Shown piece after piece: positions 1-7,784 of a DNA stretch of 7,784 nucleotides. Under the pieces are notes generated by a model that saw only the letters and a program-made list of their open reading frames with translations, made no database searches and had not been told where the DNA came from. The DNA lies in assembly GCA_017553065.1 (NCBI GenBank), contig JAFZND010000101.1, positions 1-7,784 on the forward strand. The letters are read 5' to 3'. A program made the translations under genes and the position numbers. This DNA is from Clostridia bacterium (GTDB taxonomy: Bacteria > Bacillota > Clostridia > Christensenellales > UBA1242). The first letter of the stretch is position 1, and the number at the start of each line of letters is the position of its first letter.

Positions 1-2373
1 AACTTAGGCAAAAGCAAACAATTTATTGCCGATTATGCTTTTAGCTATGGTGGAAGTGGTGATATTTCCGATTATTTGAATGTGCTTAAATTTGATAATG
101 CGCAAGATGAAATTGAATATATTGCAAATGATATTTGTTTGAAACTAATTAAAAATAACGCAAAATTTGATGACTTTTGCGTAGTTTTACCATCTTTTGA
201 TGGAGTGGAAGAAAAAGTAAAGCACGCATTTGAAAACTTAAGTATTCCATATTTTATAGATAAATCAAAGACATTACGCGATGTGTCTGTATTTAGTTTT
301 ATCTCAAAACTTATAAATTTGCCAACAAATTTTTCAAGAGAAAATTTAATGGAATTATTGCATAATGCATACCTAAATTTAGATTATTATGCTGTGTGTG
401 ATTATTGCAGAAATGTAATTGAAAAGGGTCTTTATGGTGATGCGTTATATCAAAGTGAAGATGAGAATATTTTGTCAGTATTATCTACACTAAAAAATAT
501 GGACACAGATAGTCACACAATTGGCGAGCACCTAAATAATATGCTTGGTATTTTTGACAAATTGAATTTTGTGGGCGCTCTAGATATTGTGATGCAAAGT
601 TACAAAGACAATGACATTGTGGAATATAGGACATTATCGCAAACACAAACAAAGTTAGCCAAAATTGTGGAAGAATTAAATGGTGTGCTTGGTGATTATG
701 AGTGTGATTATTCTACTTTTGTGCTACTCATGGATTCATACATTGATAACACATCTATTGCATTGCCACCAATTACATCGTGTGTGTTTGTTGCAGACCA
801 AAAATCAAGTTATTTTGCACACAAAAAATATGTGTATATGCTAAATGTAAATGAGGGTATTGTGCCAGCATATAATGCCGACCTTGGAATTATCAGTGAT
901 GACGATATGGCAAAAATTGATAAAAAACTTAGCCCAACTATTGCCTACACAAACAAAAAAATTCGTTACAAAGTGTTTGAAAATTTGTTTGGGGCAGATT
1001 GCACGCTTACACTATGCAGTGTAAATATGTCTGGCGTTGGTGAAAAATTGTACCCTGCAAGTTTTTTGGTGAATTTGGCAAATATGGGTGGTGTGAAAGA
1101 AATTAATGGTAGTGCGTGCGTTGATATTATCAATGCAAATTTCAAAAAAATTGATAAGCAAAATGTATTATTTAATAACTTTTCAAAATCAAATGCGGAA
1201 AAGAATTTTATAACATTACTAAAGAGTGCTAATCAAATAGACAACAAAACATTAAACAAATTGACTGCCACACTAGGAAAGGTTGTGAATAAGCCAGAAT
1301 ATATTACAAATTTACATTATGAAAATGTAAAACAACCAATTGATACAAATGGCGTGTATTTCCCATATGGGAAAAGTAGTATTAGCCAAGTGCAAACATA
1401 TTACAAATGCCCATACAAGCATTTTGCAACTTATGCCTTGCGCCTAAAAGAACAGATAACAGATAATATTCGTCCGCTTGATTATGGTAATATTATCCAC
1501 AGATTTTTGGAATTATCTGTAGGGCTTGTGGAAAATTGCGACAACTTACCAAAGTTGGCAAAAGACACGATAGATAAAGTACTCAAAGAAGATGAATATA
1601 TAGCAATTGCCACAAATTCAAAAAATATTTACAATATCAAGGCCTTAAAGAGAGAGTGCTTAAGAATATTAAAGACAATCAAAAATCAATTAAGTGTAAG
1701 TGAGTTTAAGCCAAAATACTACGAAAAAGAATTTAGTGGTGTAGATGTAAAAATTGGTGATAAAACTATTACATTTGGTGGAGTCATTGATAGGGTTGAT
1801 ACTTACGACAATTATTTTAGAATAATTGACTACAAAACTGGTAGTGATGATTTTAAAGATTTTGGCGAAGTGGCAAAAGGTGTTCGTTTGCAATTGATTA
1901 TGTATTTAAAAGCATACATGGACAAAACACATTTATTGCCTGCCGGAGCATTTTATATGCCTATTTCTGTGAGTTTTGACAACAAAAAAGATGGCGATAG
2001 CATGTACAAATACAAAGGCATAATTTTAAATGAAATAAATAACATGTTTGCAATGGATAGCACTTTGCGTGAGCCAAGAACGTCTAGCAAAGTGATAAAT
2101 GTGGCAATGGACAAAGATGGCAAGCCAACTAAAACGGGTGCAAACTTGCGACTTAGCCATGATGAAATTATCAAGCTTACTGATTATGTATATGATATGC
2201 TAGTAAAAGCAGTAGAAAAGATTCTTTCAGGAGATATATCTCCTGAGCCATACAAAAATGGTAATTTAAAATCATGTAAATATTGCCCATACAAAGCGAT
2301 GTGTAATTTTAGTGAAGATTATAAAAACAAATATAATGAATATATAAAAATAGAAAGTATTTCGGAGTTGTAA
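1..2373 (+). CDS. addB: AddB, ATP-dependent helicase/nuclease subunit B (5'-truncated by window edge)
   Basis: The frame is open from base 1, so this is the C-terminal 790 codons of a gene that begins upstream. AddB proteins are usually about 1,100-1,200 residues. Numbering by window codon, IPYFID (82-87), NVNEGIVPA (282-290), SDDD (299-302) and YPAS (351-354) match the conserved order of the AddB helicase-like region. The PD-(D/E)XK nuclease follows: His500 in GNIIHRF, Asp597 in GVIDRVD, Asp610 and Lys612 in IIDYKTG, and Gln631/Tyr635 in QLIMY. Cys470 (YYKCPYKHF) plus C759-x2-C762-x5-C768 reproduce the split four-cysteine iron-sulfur site of AddB. All catalytic and cluster ligands are present, so the nuclease should be active. 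In the family, AddB pairs with AddA, cuts one strand at resected DNA ends and carries Chi recognition. The N-terminal Walker A region lies outside the window. The segment contains no tryptophan. The stop overlaps the addA start by one base, indicating translational coupling. Confidence 0.93.
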   Translation, partial: NLGKSKQFIADYAFSYGGSGDISDYLNVLKFDNAQDEIEYIANDICLKLIKNNAKFDDFCVVLPSFDGVEEKVKHAFENLSIPYFIDKSKTLRDVSVFSFISKLINLPTNFSRENLMELLHNAYLNLDYYAVCDYCRNVIEKGLYGDALYQSEDENILSVLSTLKNMDTDSHTIGEHLNNMLGIFDKLNFVGALDIVMQSYKDNDIVEYRTLSQTQTKLAKIVEELNGVLGDYECDYSTFVLLMDSYIDNTSIALPPITSCVFVADQKSSYFAHKKYVYMLNVNEGIVPAYNADLGIISDDDMAKIDKKLSPTIAYTNKKIRYKVFENLFGADCTLTLCSVNMSGVGEKLYPASFLVNLANMGGVKEINGSACVDIINANFKKIDKQNVLFNNFSKSNAEKNFITLLKSANQIDNKTLNKLTATLGKVVNKPEYITNLHYENVKQPIDTNGVYFPYGKSSISQVQTYYKCPYKHFATYALRLKEQITDNIRPLDYGNIIHRFLELSVGLVENCDNLPKLAKDTIDKVLKEDEYIAIATNSKNIYNIKALKRECLRILKTIKNQLSVSEFKPKYYEKEFSGVDVKIGDKTITFGGVIDRVDTYDNYFRIIDYKTGSDDFKDFGEVAKGVRLQLIMYLKAYMDKTHLLPAGAFYMPISVSFDNKKDGDSMYKYKGIILNEINNMFAMDSTLREPRTSSKVINVAMDKDGKPTKTGANLRLSHDEIIKLTDYVYDMLVKAVEKILSGDISPEPYKNGNLKSCKYCPYKAMCNFSEDYKNKYNEYIKIESISEL
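2364..2367 (+). promoter_or_regulatory. Ribosome binding site of addA inside the end of addB
   Basis: GGAG lies 5 bases before the ATG at 2373, within the last codons of addB. It supports this start. With the one-base stop/start overlap (TAATG), it suggests coupled translation that keeps the two subunits in balance. Confidence 0.7.
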
Positions 2374-5300
2374 TGAAACCAACTGATAGTCAGCAAAAGT
2401 TTATTGATTATTGTGATAGCAATGTATTATTGTCTGCTAGTGCAGGCAGTGGCAAAACACTCACAATGGTCAATAAATTAGTTAGTTTAATAGTAAATAA
2501 AAAAGTGGCAATTAAAAACATTTTGACACTTACTTTTACTCGCGCTGCTGCATTTGAAATGAAGCAACGTTTAACACTTGCACTATCAGATGTATTAAAT
2601 AACCAACCAAACAATGCATTTGTTGCCCAGCAATTGGAAGACTTGAATTTAGCTGATATTGGGACTATTGACTCTCTTTGCAATAAAATTGTGAAAAAAT
2701 ATTTTTACATAATTGGTATTGACCCTAGCTTTGATATGATGGACGAAGTGGAGGAGTCATATATCCTAAACAAAACTATAGAAAAGGTTTGTGAAGAAAT
2801 TCAAAGTGATGATGAATACTTTGATTTGTATGAAAGTTATTTAACAAATAGGTCAAACAAAGATTTGGTAGATGTAATAAAATGCATATACAACTATTTA
2901 CTTGTAATGCCAAATTATGACGATTACAAAAATCATGTGTTAAAAAACTGCTACAGCGAAAATGTTGATGATAATATTTGTGCAAAATTTTTAGTAGATG
3001 ATGCAAAAAGGCAAATGAACAATTATCATGACAAATTGGCAATACTAAAAGATTTAACTTCTGATGATAAATTTTTAGAATATATTAATGCTAGATTGGA
3101 GTATATTAATGAAATATTAAATGCAACTAAATATAGCCAAATTTGCAACATTGTGGCAAATTTTGAATTTCCACCTCTTCCACGAACAGATGCTGAAATT
3201 AAAGAAGAGTTGCGTAGTCTAGATAAAGATTTAAAAAAGAAAATTGCATCATTTCAATCTGTTTTTGAAAATGTTGACAAAAGCACAATTCAAGCTGTAA
3301 AACACGATGTAGAGCAATTATTTGAGTTGGTAGAAAAAGTTATTAGTAAAATGAATAAACAAAAGGCACAAATGGGCAAGTATTCATTTAGCGACTTGGA
3401 GCATTTTACATACAAAATTTTATGTAATGAAAGTGCACAAAAGGAATTGCAAAACACATACTCATACATATTCTTTGATGAATATCAAGATATAAATGAA
3501 TTACAAGATAGCATTTTGCTTAAATTGTCTAACAATAATTTAAATTTAATTGGTGATGTAAAACAATCTATTTATGAATTTAGACAAGCAACACCAAGAT
3601 TATTTGTAGAGAAATTTAATAAATATGGCAGTGGCGATGGAAAAGTTATCAAATTAAATGATAATTTCCGCAGTGATGACAACATTTTGCAGTTTGTAAA
3701 TATGTGTTTTGACAAATTAATTACTACAAAAACAATTGGCATTGATTATGCTAGCGACAGCAGATTGGTGGCGGGAAATAATGAAGAACAAGTTACAGAT
3801 TATAATAGAGTTCAATTAAATATCATAAATAAAGATAGTGATGGCGAAGATAATGAAGATTTAGATTATTTGCAAGCTGAAATTAATTTAATCATCCAAA
3901 AGATAAAAGAATATAGAGATTTGGGTTATGAATATAGTGATATTGCTATTATCACAAGAGATAGGGGAGATCTTGCTAGGAAAATAAATAAAAGTTTGCA
4001 AGAATACAAAATCCCTTGCAGTATGGATTTGCGTGCAAACATTTATGAAATGCCGTATATTCAGTTGCTGGTGGCCCTAATCAAACTTATAGATAATTAT
4101 CGTGATGATATTTCTTGGGCAAGTGTAATGCTTAGCCCAATAGGTGAATTTACTGAGCAAGAATTAGTTGACGTACATAAATTTGGCAAAAAGGAATTTT
4201 ACAATAATGTAATTGGCTATGATATAGATGATGCCATTGGATTTAAATTGAATAAACTAAAAGATTATTTGAGTTTGCTAAGGCATTATTTAACAAATCA
4301 CACTGTGGCAGAAATGTTATACAAAGTGTTGAGGGAGAATAATTTATACAACCATTATCTAAGCATGCCAGATGGCGAAAATATTCTTACATACATTGAT
4401 GAGTTCATAAAATCAATTAGTGCAATTGACAATATTACACATGTAGTAGAATTTGTAGATTCTCAAAGTGAAACAGATTCAAAATTAAATATTGTTCCAA
4501 ATGCAAAAAAGCATGTTACACTATCTACTATTCACTCTGCAAAAGGATTGGAGTATAAGTGTGTAATATTCTGTAGCACTGGTAAACAATTTAGATTTGA
4601 AAGAAATTCATCTCTAAATATTTCCAAGAAATATGGAGTTGGTGTGAAACATGTGGATATTGAAAATCGCAAGAAATATACACTTTTTGTCAAAAACGCA
4701 TGTCTTACTGATAATAATAGAGCAATTCTTGAAGAAGAGATAAGATTGTTGTATGTTGCATTAACTCGCGCAAGAGAGAACTTGTGCATCATTGGATCGA
4801 CTTGTGTTTCAAAGCTAATTGATAGTGTTGACAATGATATTTATTCATCTAAAAATTATTTGCAACTTTTGTTTAAGGGATTTAAGAAATATCAATTAAA
4901 TAATTTTGCAACTAGTGGCAATTTTATTTTGAATAAAAATGAACACTGCAAAGTTAGTTGTGCGGTGTTTGATGGTTTTGAAATTGAGAGTGGTAAGGAT
5001 AGTAAACTTTCGTTAGATAAATATGATGAATCACTTACGGAAGAATTGAATAAGTTTATCAATTACAAGTATCCTTATGGTGATTTGCAAAATGTTGCGA
5101 CCAAGAATAGTGTTACAAGTATTCTTAGCGAAGAGAACGATTATGTGAATACAGTAGAAAATATGACTTCGTTACTTGTAACTGATGTGCCTAATTATGA
5201 AAGTTTGGAACTTGGTACTGCATATCACTTGGTGATGCAACAAATTGATTATCATAAAGATAATAATATCAATGTAATTGTTGAAAATTTGGTGCAAGAT

Positions 5301-5687
5301 GGATACATATCTAATACACTTGCAAAACGTATTGATATAAGAAGGATTATTAATGCAGTGCAAGCAGTAAAACAATATGTCAATGCTAAAAGCATTGTTT
5401 TAAAAGAACAACAATTTACAATGCGTGCAAAACATAGCGAATTTGTCCAAAATGGCAAAGATATATTTACAATTATTCAAGGTGTGATAGACCTTGCAAT
5501 TATCAACCAAAATGATATTGTGCTAATTGATTTTAAGACAAATAAAACTGACGAGGTCACACTTGCAAATACATATAATAAGCAACTCAATTTATATGCA
5601 AGTGCCTTATCTAAGAAAGAGCACAAACAAGTGAAAGACAAATTATTGTATTCATTCTATTTGCAAAAATTCGTTAGGATAAACTAA
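2373..5687 (+). CDS. addA: AddA, ATP-dependent helicase/nuclease subunit A
   Basis: Complete 1104-residue subunit, somewhat shorter than the ~1,230 residues of the Bacillus protein. It is a superfamily 1A 3'-5' helicase fused to a RecB-type nuclease and acts with AddB on double-strand DNA ends to make the 3' tail for RecA. Helicase motifs in order: Q-motif TDSQQ (4-8), Walker A ASAGSGKT (22-29), motif Ia TFTRAAAFEM, Walker B DEYQD (369-373), motif III GDVKQSIYEFR (394-404), motif IV LNDNFRS (428-434), motif V TIHSAKGLEY (719-728) and motif VI with YVALTRAR ending at Arg801. The C-terminal nuclease has His952 in GTAYH, Asp1040 in GVIDL, Asp1053 and Lys1055 in DFKTN, and Gln1071/Tyr1075 in QLNLY. 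No motif is missing, so both activities should be intact. The ATG overlaps the addB stop by one base and has GGAG 5 bases upstream, so the two genes form an operon. No clear Rho-independent terminator follows. Confidence 0.97.
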   Translation: MKPTDSQQKFIDYCDSNVLLSASAGSGKTLTMVNKLVSLIVNKKVAIKNILTLTFTRAAAFEMKQRLTLALSDVLNNQPNNAFVAQQLEDLNLADIGTIDSLCNKIVKKYFYIIGIDPSFDMMDEVEESYILNKTIEKVCEEIQSDDEYFDLYESYLTNRSNKDLVDVIKCIYNYLLVMPNYDDYKNHVLKNCYSENVDDNICAKFLVDDAKRQMNNYHDKLAILKDLTSDDKFLEYINARLEYINEILNATKYSQICNIVANFEFPPLPRTDAEIKEELRSLDKDLKKKIASFQSVFENVDKSTIQAVKHDVEQLFELVEKVISKMNKQKAQMGKYSFSDLEHFTYKILCNESAQKELQNTYSYIFFDEYQDINELQDSILLKLSNNNLNLIGDVKQSIYEFRQATPRLFVEKFNKYGSGDGKVIKLNDNFRSDDNILQFVNMCFDKLITTKTIGIDYASDSRLVAGNNEEQVTDYNRVQLNIINKDSDGEDNEDLDYLQAEINLIIQKIKEYRDLGYEYSDIAIITRDRGDLARKINKSLQEYKIPCSMDLRANIYEMPYIQLLVALIKLIDNYRDDISWASVMLSPIGEFTEQELVDVHKFGKKEFYNNVIGYDIDDAIGFKLNKLKDYLSLLRHYLTNHTVAEMLYKVLRENNLYNHYLSMPDGENILTYIDEFIKSISAIDNITHVVEFVDSQSETDSKLNIVPNAKKHVTLSTIHSAKGLEYKCVIFCSTGKQFRFERNSSLNISKKYGVGVKHVDIENRKKYTLFVKNACLTDNNRAILEEEIRLLYVALTRARENLCIIGSTCVSKLIDSVDNDIYSSKNYLQLLFKGFKKYQLNNFATSGNFILNKNEHCKVSCAVFDGFEIESGKDSKLSLDKYDESLTEELNKFINYKYPYGDLQNVATKNSVTSILSEENDYVNTVENMTSLLVTDVPNYESLELGTAYHLVMQQIDYHKDNNINVIVENLVQDGYISNTLAKRIDIRRIINAVQAVKQYVNAKSIVLKEQQFTMRAKHSEFVQNGKDIFTIIQGVIDLAIINQNDIVLIDFKTNKTDEVTLANTYNKQLNLYASALSKKEHKQVKDKLLYSFYLQKFVRIN

Positions 5688-5738
5688 ATTGTTGTGCTAT
5701 ATTATATACACATAAAATATAAAAAGTACCACAAAATA

Positions 5739-5768
5739 TTAGTATAATAATTTTGCATGTGCTATAAT
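5739..5768 (+). promoter_or_regulatory. Putative sigma-A-type promoter with extended -10
   Basis: TGCTATAAT at 5760-5768 is a perfect extended -10 (TG, one base, TATAAT). A weak -35, TTAGTA (5739-5744), lies 18 bp upstream. A strong extended -10 can make up for a poor -35. The predicted transcript would start near 5775, leaving a 5' leader of roughly 57 bases before the start codon at 5832. It lies in the only non-coding gap of the window, where no read-through-stopping hairpin is visible, so the downstream gene may also receive transcripts from addBA. Confidence 0.6.
5743..5748 (+). promoter_or_regulatory. Possible second -10 box
   Basis: A perfect TATAAT hexamer lies 20 bp upstream of the better -10 at 5763. 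It has no TG extension and no recognisable -35 at normal spacing (TAAAAA at 17 bp), so it may only reflect the AT-rich spacer. It could give an alternative upstream transcript start. Confidence 0.25.
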
Positions 5769-5814
5769 GTACTTGTAAAAATTTGCACACAAATGTTTTT
5801 TGGTGCTACATTCG

Positions 5815-5822
5815 AAAAGGAG
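5815..5822 (+). promoter_or_regulatory. Strong Shine-Dalgarno for the coiled-coil membrane protein
   Basis: AAAAGGAG ends 9 bases before the ATG at 5832. This decides the start codon. The in-frame ATG at 5757 has no such site and lies upstream of the predicted transcription start. A nearer ATG at 5825 is in a different frame. Confidence 0.8.
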
Positions 5823-5831
5823 AAATGGAGA

Positions 5832-7775
5832 ATGAGATTTTTAGGAGCATTAGATATTTTCAATACAATTGGTGATTTCTTGAAAGAAGCTGCTAGGGTT
5901 ATTTCATGGGAGTATTTGTTGTATGGTGGAGTAGGCCTTGCTGTTTTGCTAATTTTATATATGTTTGTTCGTACACGCCACACATATGAAATCAAACTTT
6001 TGAGAAGCATTAATGGATTGAATAAGTACTTTAGCAAAAATCCATATATCAATGAGGACAACATTGTTGAGGTAAATAACAAATTTAAAAAGGTACCTCA
6101 AAGTTTTAGATATGCATGGCAACAATTTATGTTAAACAGAGACAAATTGCCTTCTGATTACATGAATACACTTACATGTGTAGACCAACCATTAAAATCT
6201 AGCGCACACAAAAATAGTGCTGCAGTAACAACAATTTTTACATATATTATTGCAACAATATCATTGTTTTTAGGACTTGCAATTAACTACACATTCCCTG
6301 TTGGCGATGTATTTGAGGGATTCTTTAAAATTTCTCTTACACCAACATTAGTTTTGGTTCTTGGACAATTATTTGCAATTTTCTTGCGTGCAAGAAATGC
6401 CGCAATTACTGCTGATATTTACAATCAATTCCACACATTTGAAAGCTATATAAATAAGGCATGCACAACTATGCCTCAATACATTGACTACGAAGTTTTA
6501 TTTACAAAGAAAGAAATTAAAGATGGTATTCCTGTTTTGCAAGAATACTTAGAAAAACGCGCTATGCAAGAGCAAAAAGAAAAAGAAGATGCAGAACTTG
6601 CTGGCGGAAACTTAGAGAAATTTAACTTTGATGATCTTGGCGTTGAAAATGCATTATTGCTTGAACGCGCAATGACAGAAAGTGAAAAATACTTTAATGT
6701 AAAACGCAATCTTACAGACCAAATTAACAGCAAAGAAGCAGAAATGTACAACTATCAAAAGAGTTTTGATGAAGTTACAAAAGATTTCGAGCGTAAGGCA
6801 CAAGCTGTAAGAGAAAGTTTGAAACAATTAAACGAGCAATTAAATGCTACAACAGTTAACATTGAAGCAAACTATATCAAAAAACGTTACAAAGAAGACC
6901 AACAAAAATTGCAACAATTAGAAAAAGACTATGAAATTGCAAGTATCAGATTTAACAAGCAACAACAAGATATGCAAAACGAAGTTGCATCATTGCGTGC
7001 AGAAATTGACAGACGCAAAGCAGATGTTGAGCGTTCTATGATGGCTGAAGGTAAATCTTATGCTAATAAGATTTATGGTCAAATCAATAGTGCAGTTGTT
7101 GATCAAAACCAACCAATTTTGGATGAGCAAGAAAATAAAATCAAAGAAATGGAAGAAAAGCTTGCAAATCTTTCACAACAATATGAAGATACCAAAATTG
7201 AACTTAATAACACACAAACAATGCTTAATACAGCTACTGGTGAACTTCAAGCAAAACAAGCAGAGCTTGAAGGTGTAAAGAACCTTAAAGCATATTTAAC
7301 TAGTCCAGAGTTTAAAGAAAGAGTGGTTGAGGGTAAACATTACACTCCATCTGCAGGCGCCACATCAAATGCAGAAGTAGAAGCACTTCGCCGTAAAGCA
7401 AGAGAAGCAGAAGAACAATTGCGTCTTGCAAATGAACGTAATAAAGCATTAGAACAACAAGAAAGCACTTTGGTGGAAAAATTAAAAGAATTAGAAAGCA
7501 AAGAAAAAAATCTTTCAAGTAAGAATAAAGAACTAGAAAAAGGTCGCGCAGCAATGATTACCAAAGCAAAACGCGATGCAGAACTAGAAGAACTTAACAA
7601 AAAGATTTTGGAAGAGAATAAAGCTTTGAAAGCAAGTCAAAAAGACTTGGAGAAAAATGTAAACGAAACAATTGAAATTGTTAAACCTGCTCCAGCTGCT
7701 GCACCAAAGAAACGCGCATCACTTTCTGACCTTGTAAATCAAGCAAAAGAAGTAGAAAAGAAAAATAAAAAATAA
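5832..7775 (+). CDS. Membrane-anchored long coiled-coil protein with ExbB/TolQ-like topology, function unknown
   Basis: A 647-residue protein that I do not recognise by sequence. Hydrophobic segments lie at about 28-46, 131-152 and 168-186. Basic residues after the first (VRTRH) and third (RARNAA) place the N-terminus outside, residues 47-130 inside, a short outside loop near 153-167, and everything after 187 in the cytoplasm. The second helix is rich in Thr and the third carries Thr172 and Gln179. Residues 236-480 and 512-614 are charged, low in proline and glycine, and look like long coiled coils, interrupted near 481-511. A KPAPAAAPKK linker (618-627) leads to a short basic end. One N-out helix, a cytoplasmic domain, a membrane hairpin and a cytoplasmic C-terminus is the ExbB/TolQ layout. 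A long helical tail is also known in ZorA, but no GLLGTV-type motif is present, so kinship is only a hypothesis. An EzrA-like structural or scaffold role is the main alternative. The gene has its own promoter and a TAATAA double stop. Arginine codons are more often CGY than in addA, hinting at higher expression. Confidence 0.85.
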   Translation: MRFLGALDIFNTIGDFLKEAARVISWEYLLYGGVGLAVLLILYMFVRTRHTYEIKLLRSINGLNKYFSKNPYINEDNIVEVNNKFKKVPQSFRYAWQQFMLNRDKLPSDYMNTLTCVDQPLKSSAHKNSAAVTTIFTYIIATISLFLGLAINYTFPVGDVFEGFFKISLTPTLVLVLGQLFAIFLRARNAAITADIYNQFHTFESYINKACTTMPQYIDYEVLFTKKEIKDGIPVLQEYLEKRAMQEQKEKEDAELAGGNLEKFNFDDLGVENALLLERAMTESEKYFNVKRNLTDQINSKEAEMYNYQKSFDEVTKDFERKAQAVRESLKQLNEQLNATTVNIEANYIKKRYKEDQQKLQQLEKDYEIASIRFNKQQQDMQNEVASLRAEIDRRKADVERSMMAEGKSYANKIYGQINSAVVDQNQPILDEQENKIKEMEEKLANLSQQYEDTKIELNNTQTMLNTATGELQAKQAELEGVKNLKAYLTSPEFKERVVEGKHYTPSAGATSNAEVEALRRKAREAEEQLRLANERNKALEQQESTLVEKLKELESKEKNLSSKNKELEKGRAAMITKAKRDAELEELNKKILEENKALKASQKDLEKNVNETIEIVKPAPAAAPKKRASLSDLVNQAKEVEKKNKK

Positions 7776-7784
7776 TAACAAAAA

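Noticed and set aside
1474..1478. AGCGG (Bacillus-type Chi) on the minus strand
   Set aside because: A 5-base match is expected by chance, and the Chi sequence of this organism is unknown.
76..2373. TTG at 76 as the start of addB
   Set aside because: The same frame is open without a stop to base 1, there is no good ribosome binding site before 76, and the protein would lack the N-terminal third of AddB. The gene is simply cut by the window edge.
4532..4834. Minus-strand reading frames opposite addA and elsewhere
   Set aside because: They lie fully opposite conserved helicase motifs V and VI or other well-supported coding sequence, and their translations show no recognisable domain.
5688..5756. 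Rho-independent terminator after addA
   Set aside because: The AT-rich partial palindromes (around 5698-5708 and 5735-5753) are short, imperfect and lack a GC stem with a U-tract, so I do not call one.
5757..5831. Upstream ATG as start of the membrane protein, or a separate leader peptide
   Set aside because: It lacks a Shine-Dalgarno and sits above the predicted transcription start. The extra 25 residues look like translated promoter.
7060..7278. Small + strand reading frame inside the coiled-coil gene
   Set aside because: It lies wholly within a clear gene in another frame, and its Lys/Gln/Leu-rich translation is what a shifted A-rich coiled-coil gene gives.
5832..7775. Firm call as ZorA of a Zorya defence system
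   Set aside because: Only topology and tail length agree. No MotA/ExbB motif is visible, no ZorB, ZorC, ZorD or ZorE is in the window, and the neighbour is the housekeeping addBA operon.

Overview
The window comes from an AT-rich bacterial chromosome, roughly 30% GC by eye. It most likely belongs to an uncultured low-GC Firmicute (Clostridia-like). This rests on the presence of AddAB rather than RecBCD, the base composition, strong AAGGAG-type ribosome binding sites and a TGnTATAAT promoter. Coding is almost continuous and all on the + strand. I saw no RNA genes, mobile elements, CRISPR array or long repeats.

Positions 1-5687 hold the addB-addA pair. The addB reading frame is open right to the left edge, so the gene is cut at its 5' end and only its last 790 codons are present. 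These cover the late helicase-like part, the RecB-type nuclease domain and the four iron-sulfur cysteines. addA starts on the last base of the addB stop codon (TAATG) and is complete, with all UvrD/Rep helicase motifs and an intact nuclease motif set. Together the two products should form the heterodimeric AddAB helicase-nuclease. That enzyme resects double-strand DNA ends for RecA-dependent repair and degrades unprotected linear DNA. The visible helicase and nuclease catalytic residues look intact.

Positions 5688-5831 are a 144-bp intergenic gap. It has no convincing hairpin terminator, but it has a perfect extended -10 (TGCTATAAT), a second TATAAT 20 bp upstream, and a strong Shine-Dalgarno. 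The gap therefore starts a new transcription unit.

Positions 5832-7775 encode a 647-residue membrane-anchored coiled-coil protein that I do not recognise by sequence. It has one N-terminal transmembrane helix, an ~85-residue cytoplasmic segment, a two-helix membrane hairpin and a cytoplasmic tail of about 460 residues rich in Glu, Lys and Gln. This topology is the same as ExbB/TolQ, and the long tail recalls ZorA, but the family signature motifs are not visible. It is the one part of the window that could be undescribed. The window ends 9 bases after its stop codon, so any downstream partner cannot be seen.
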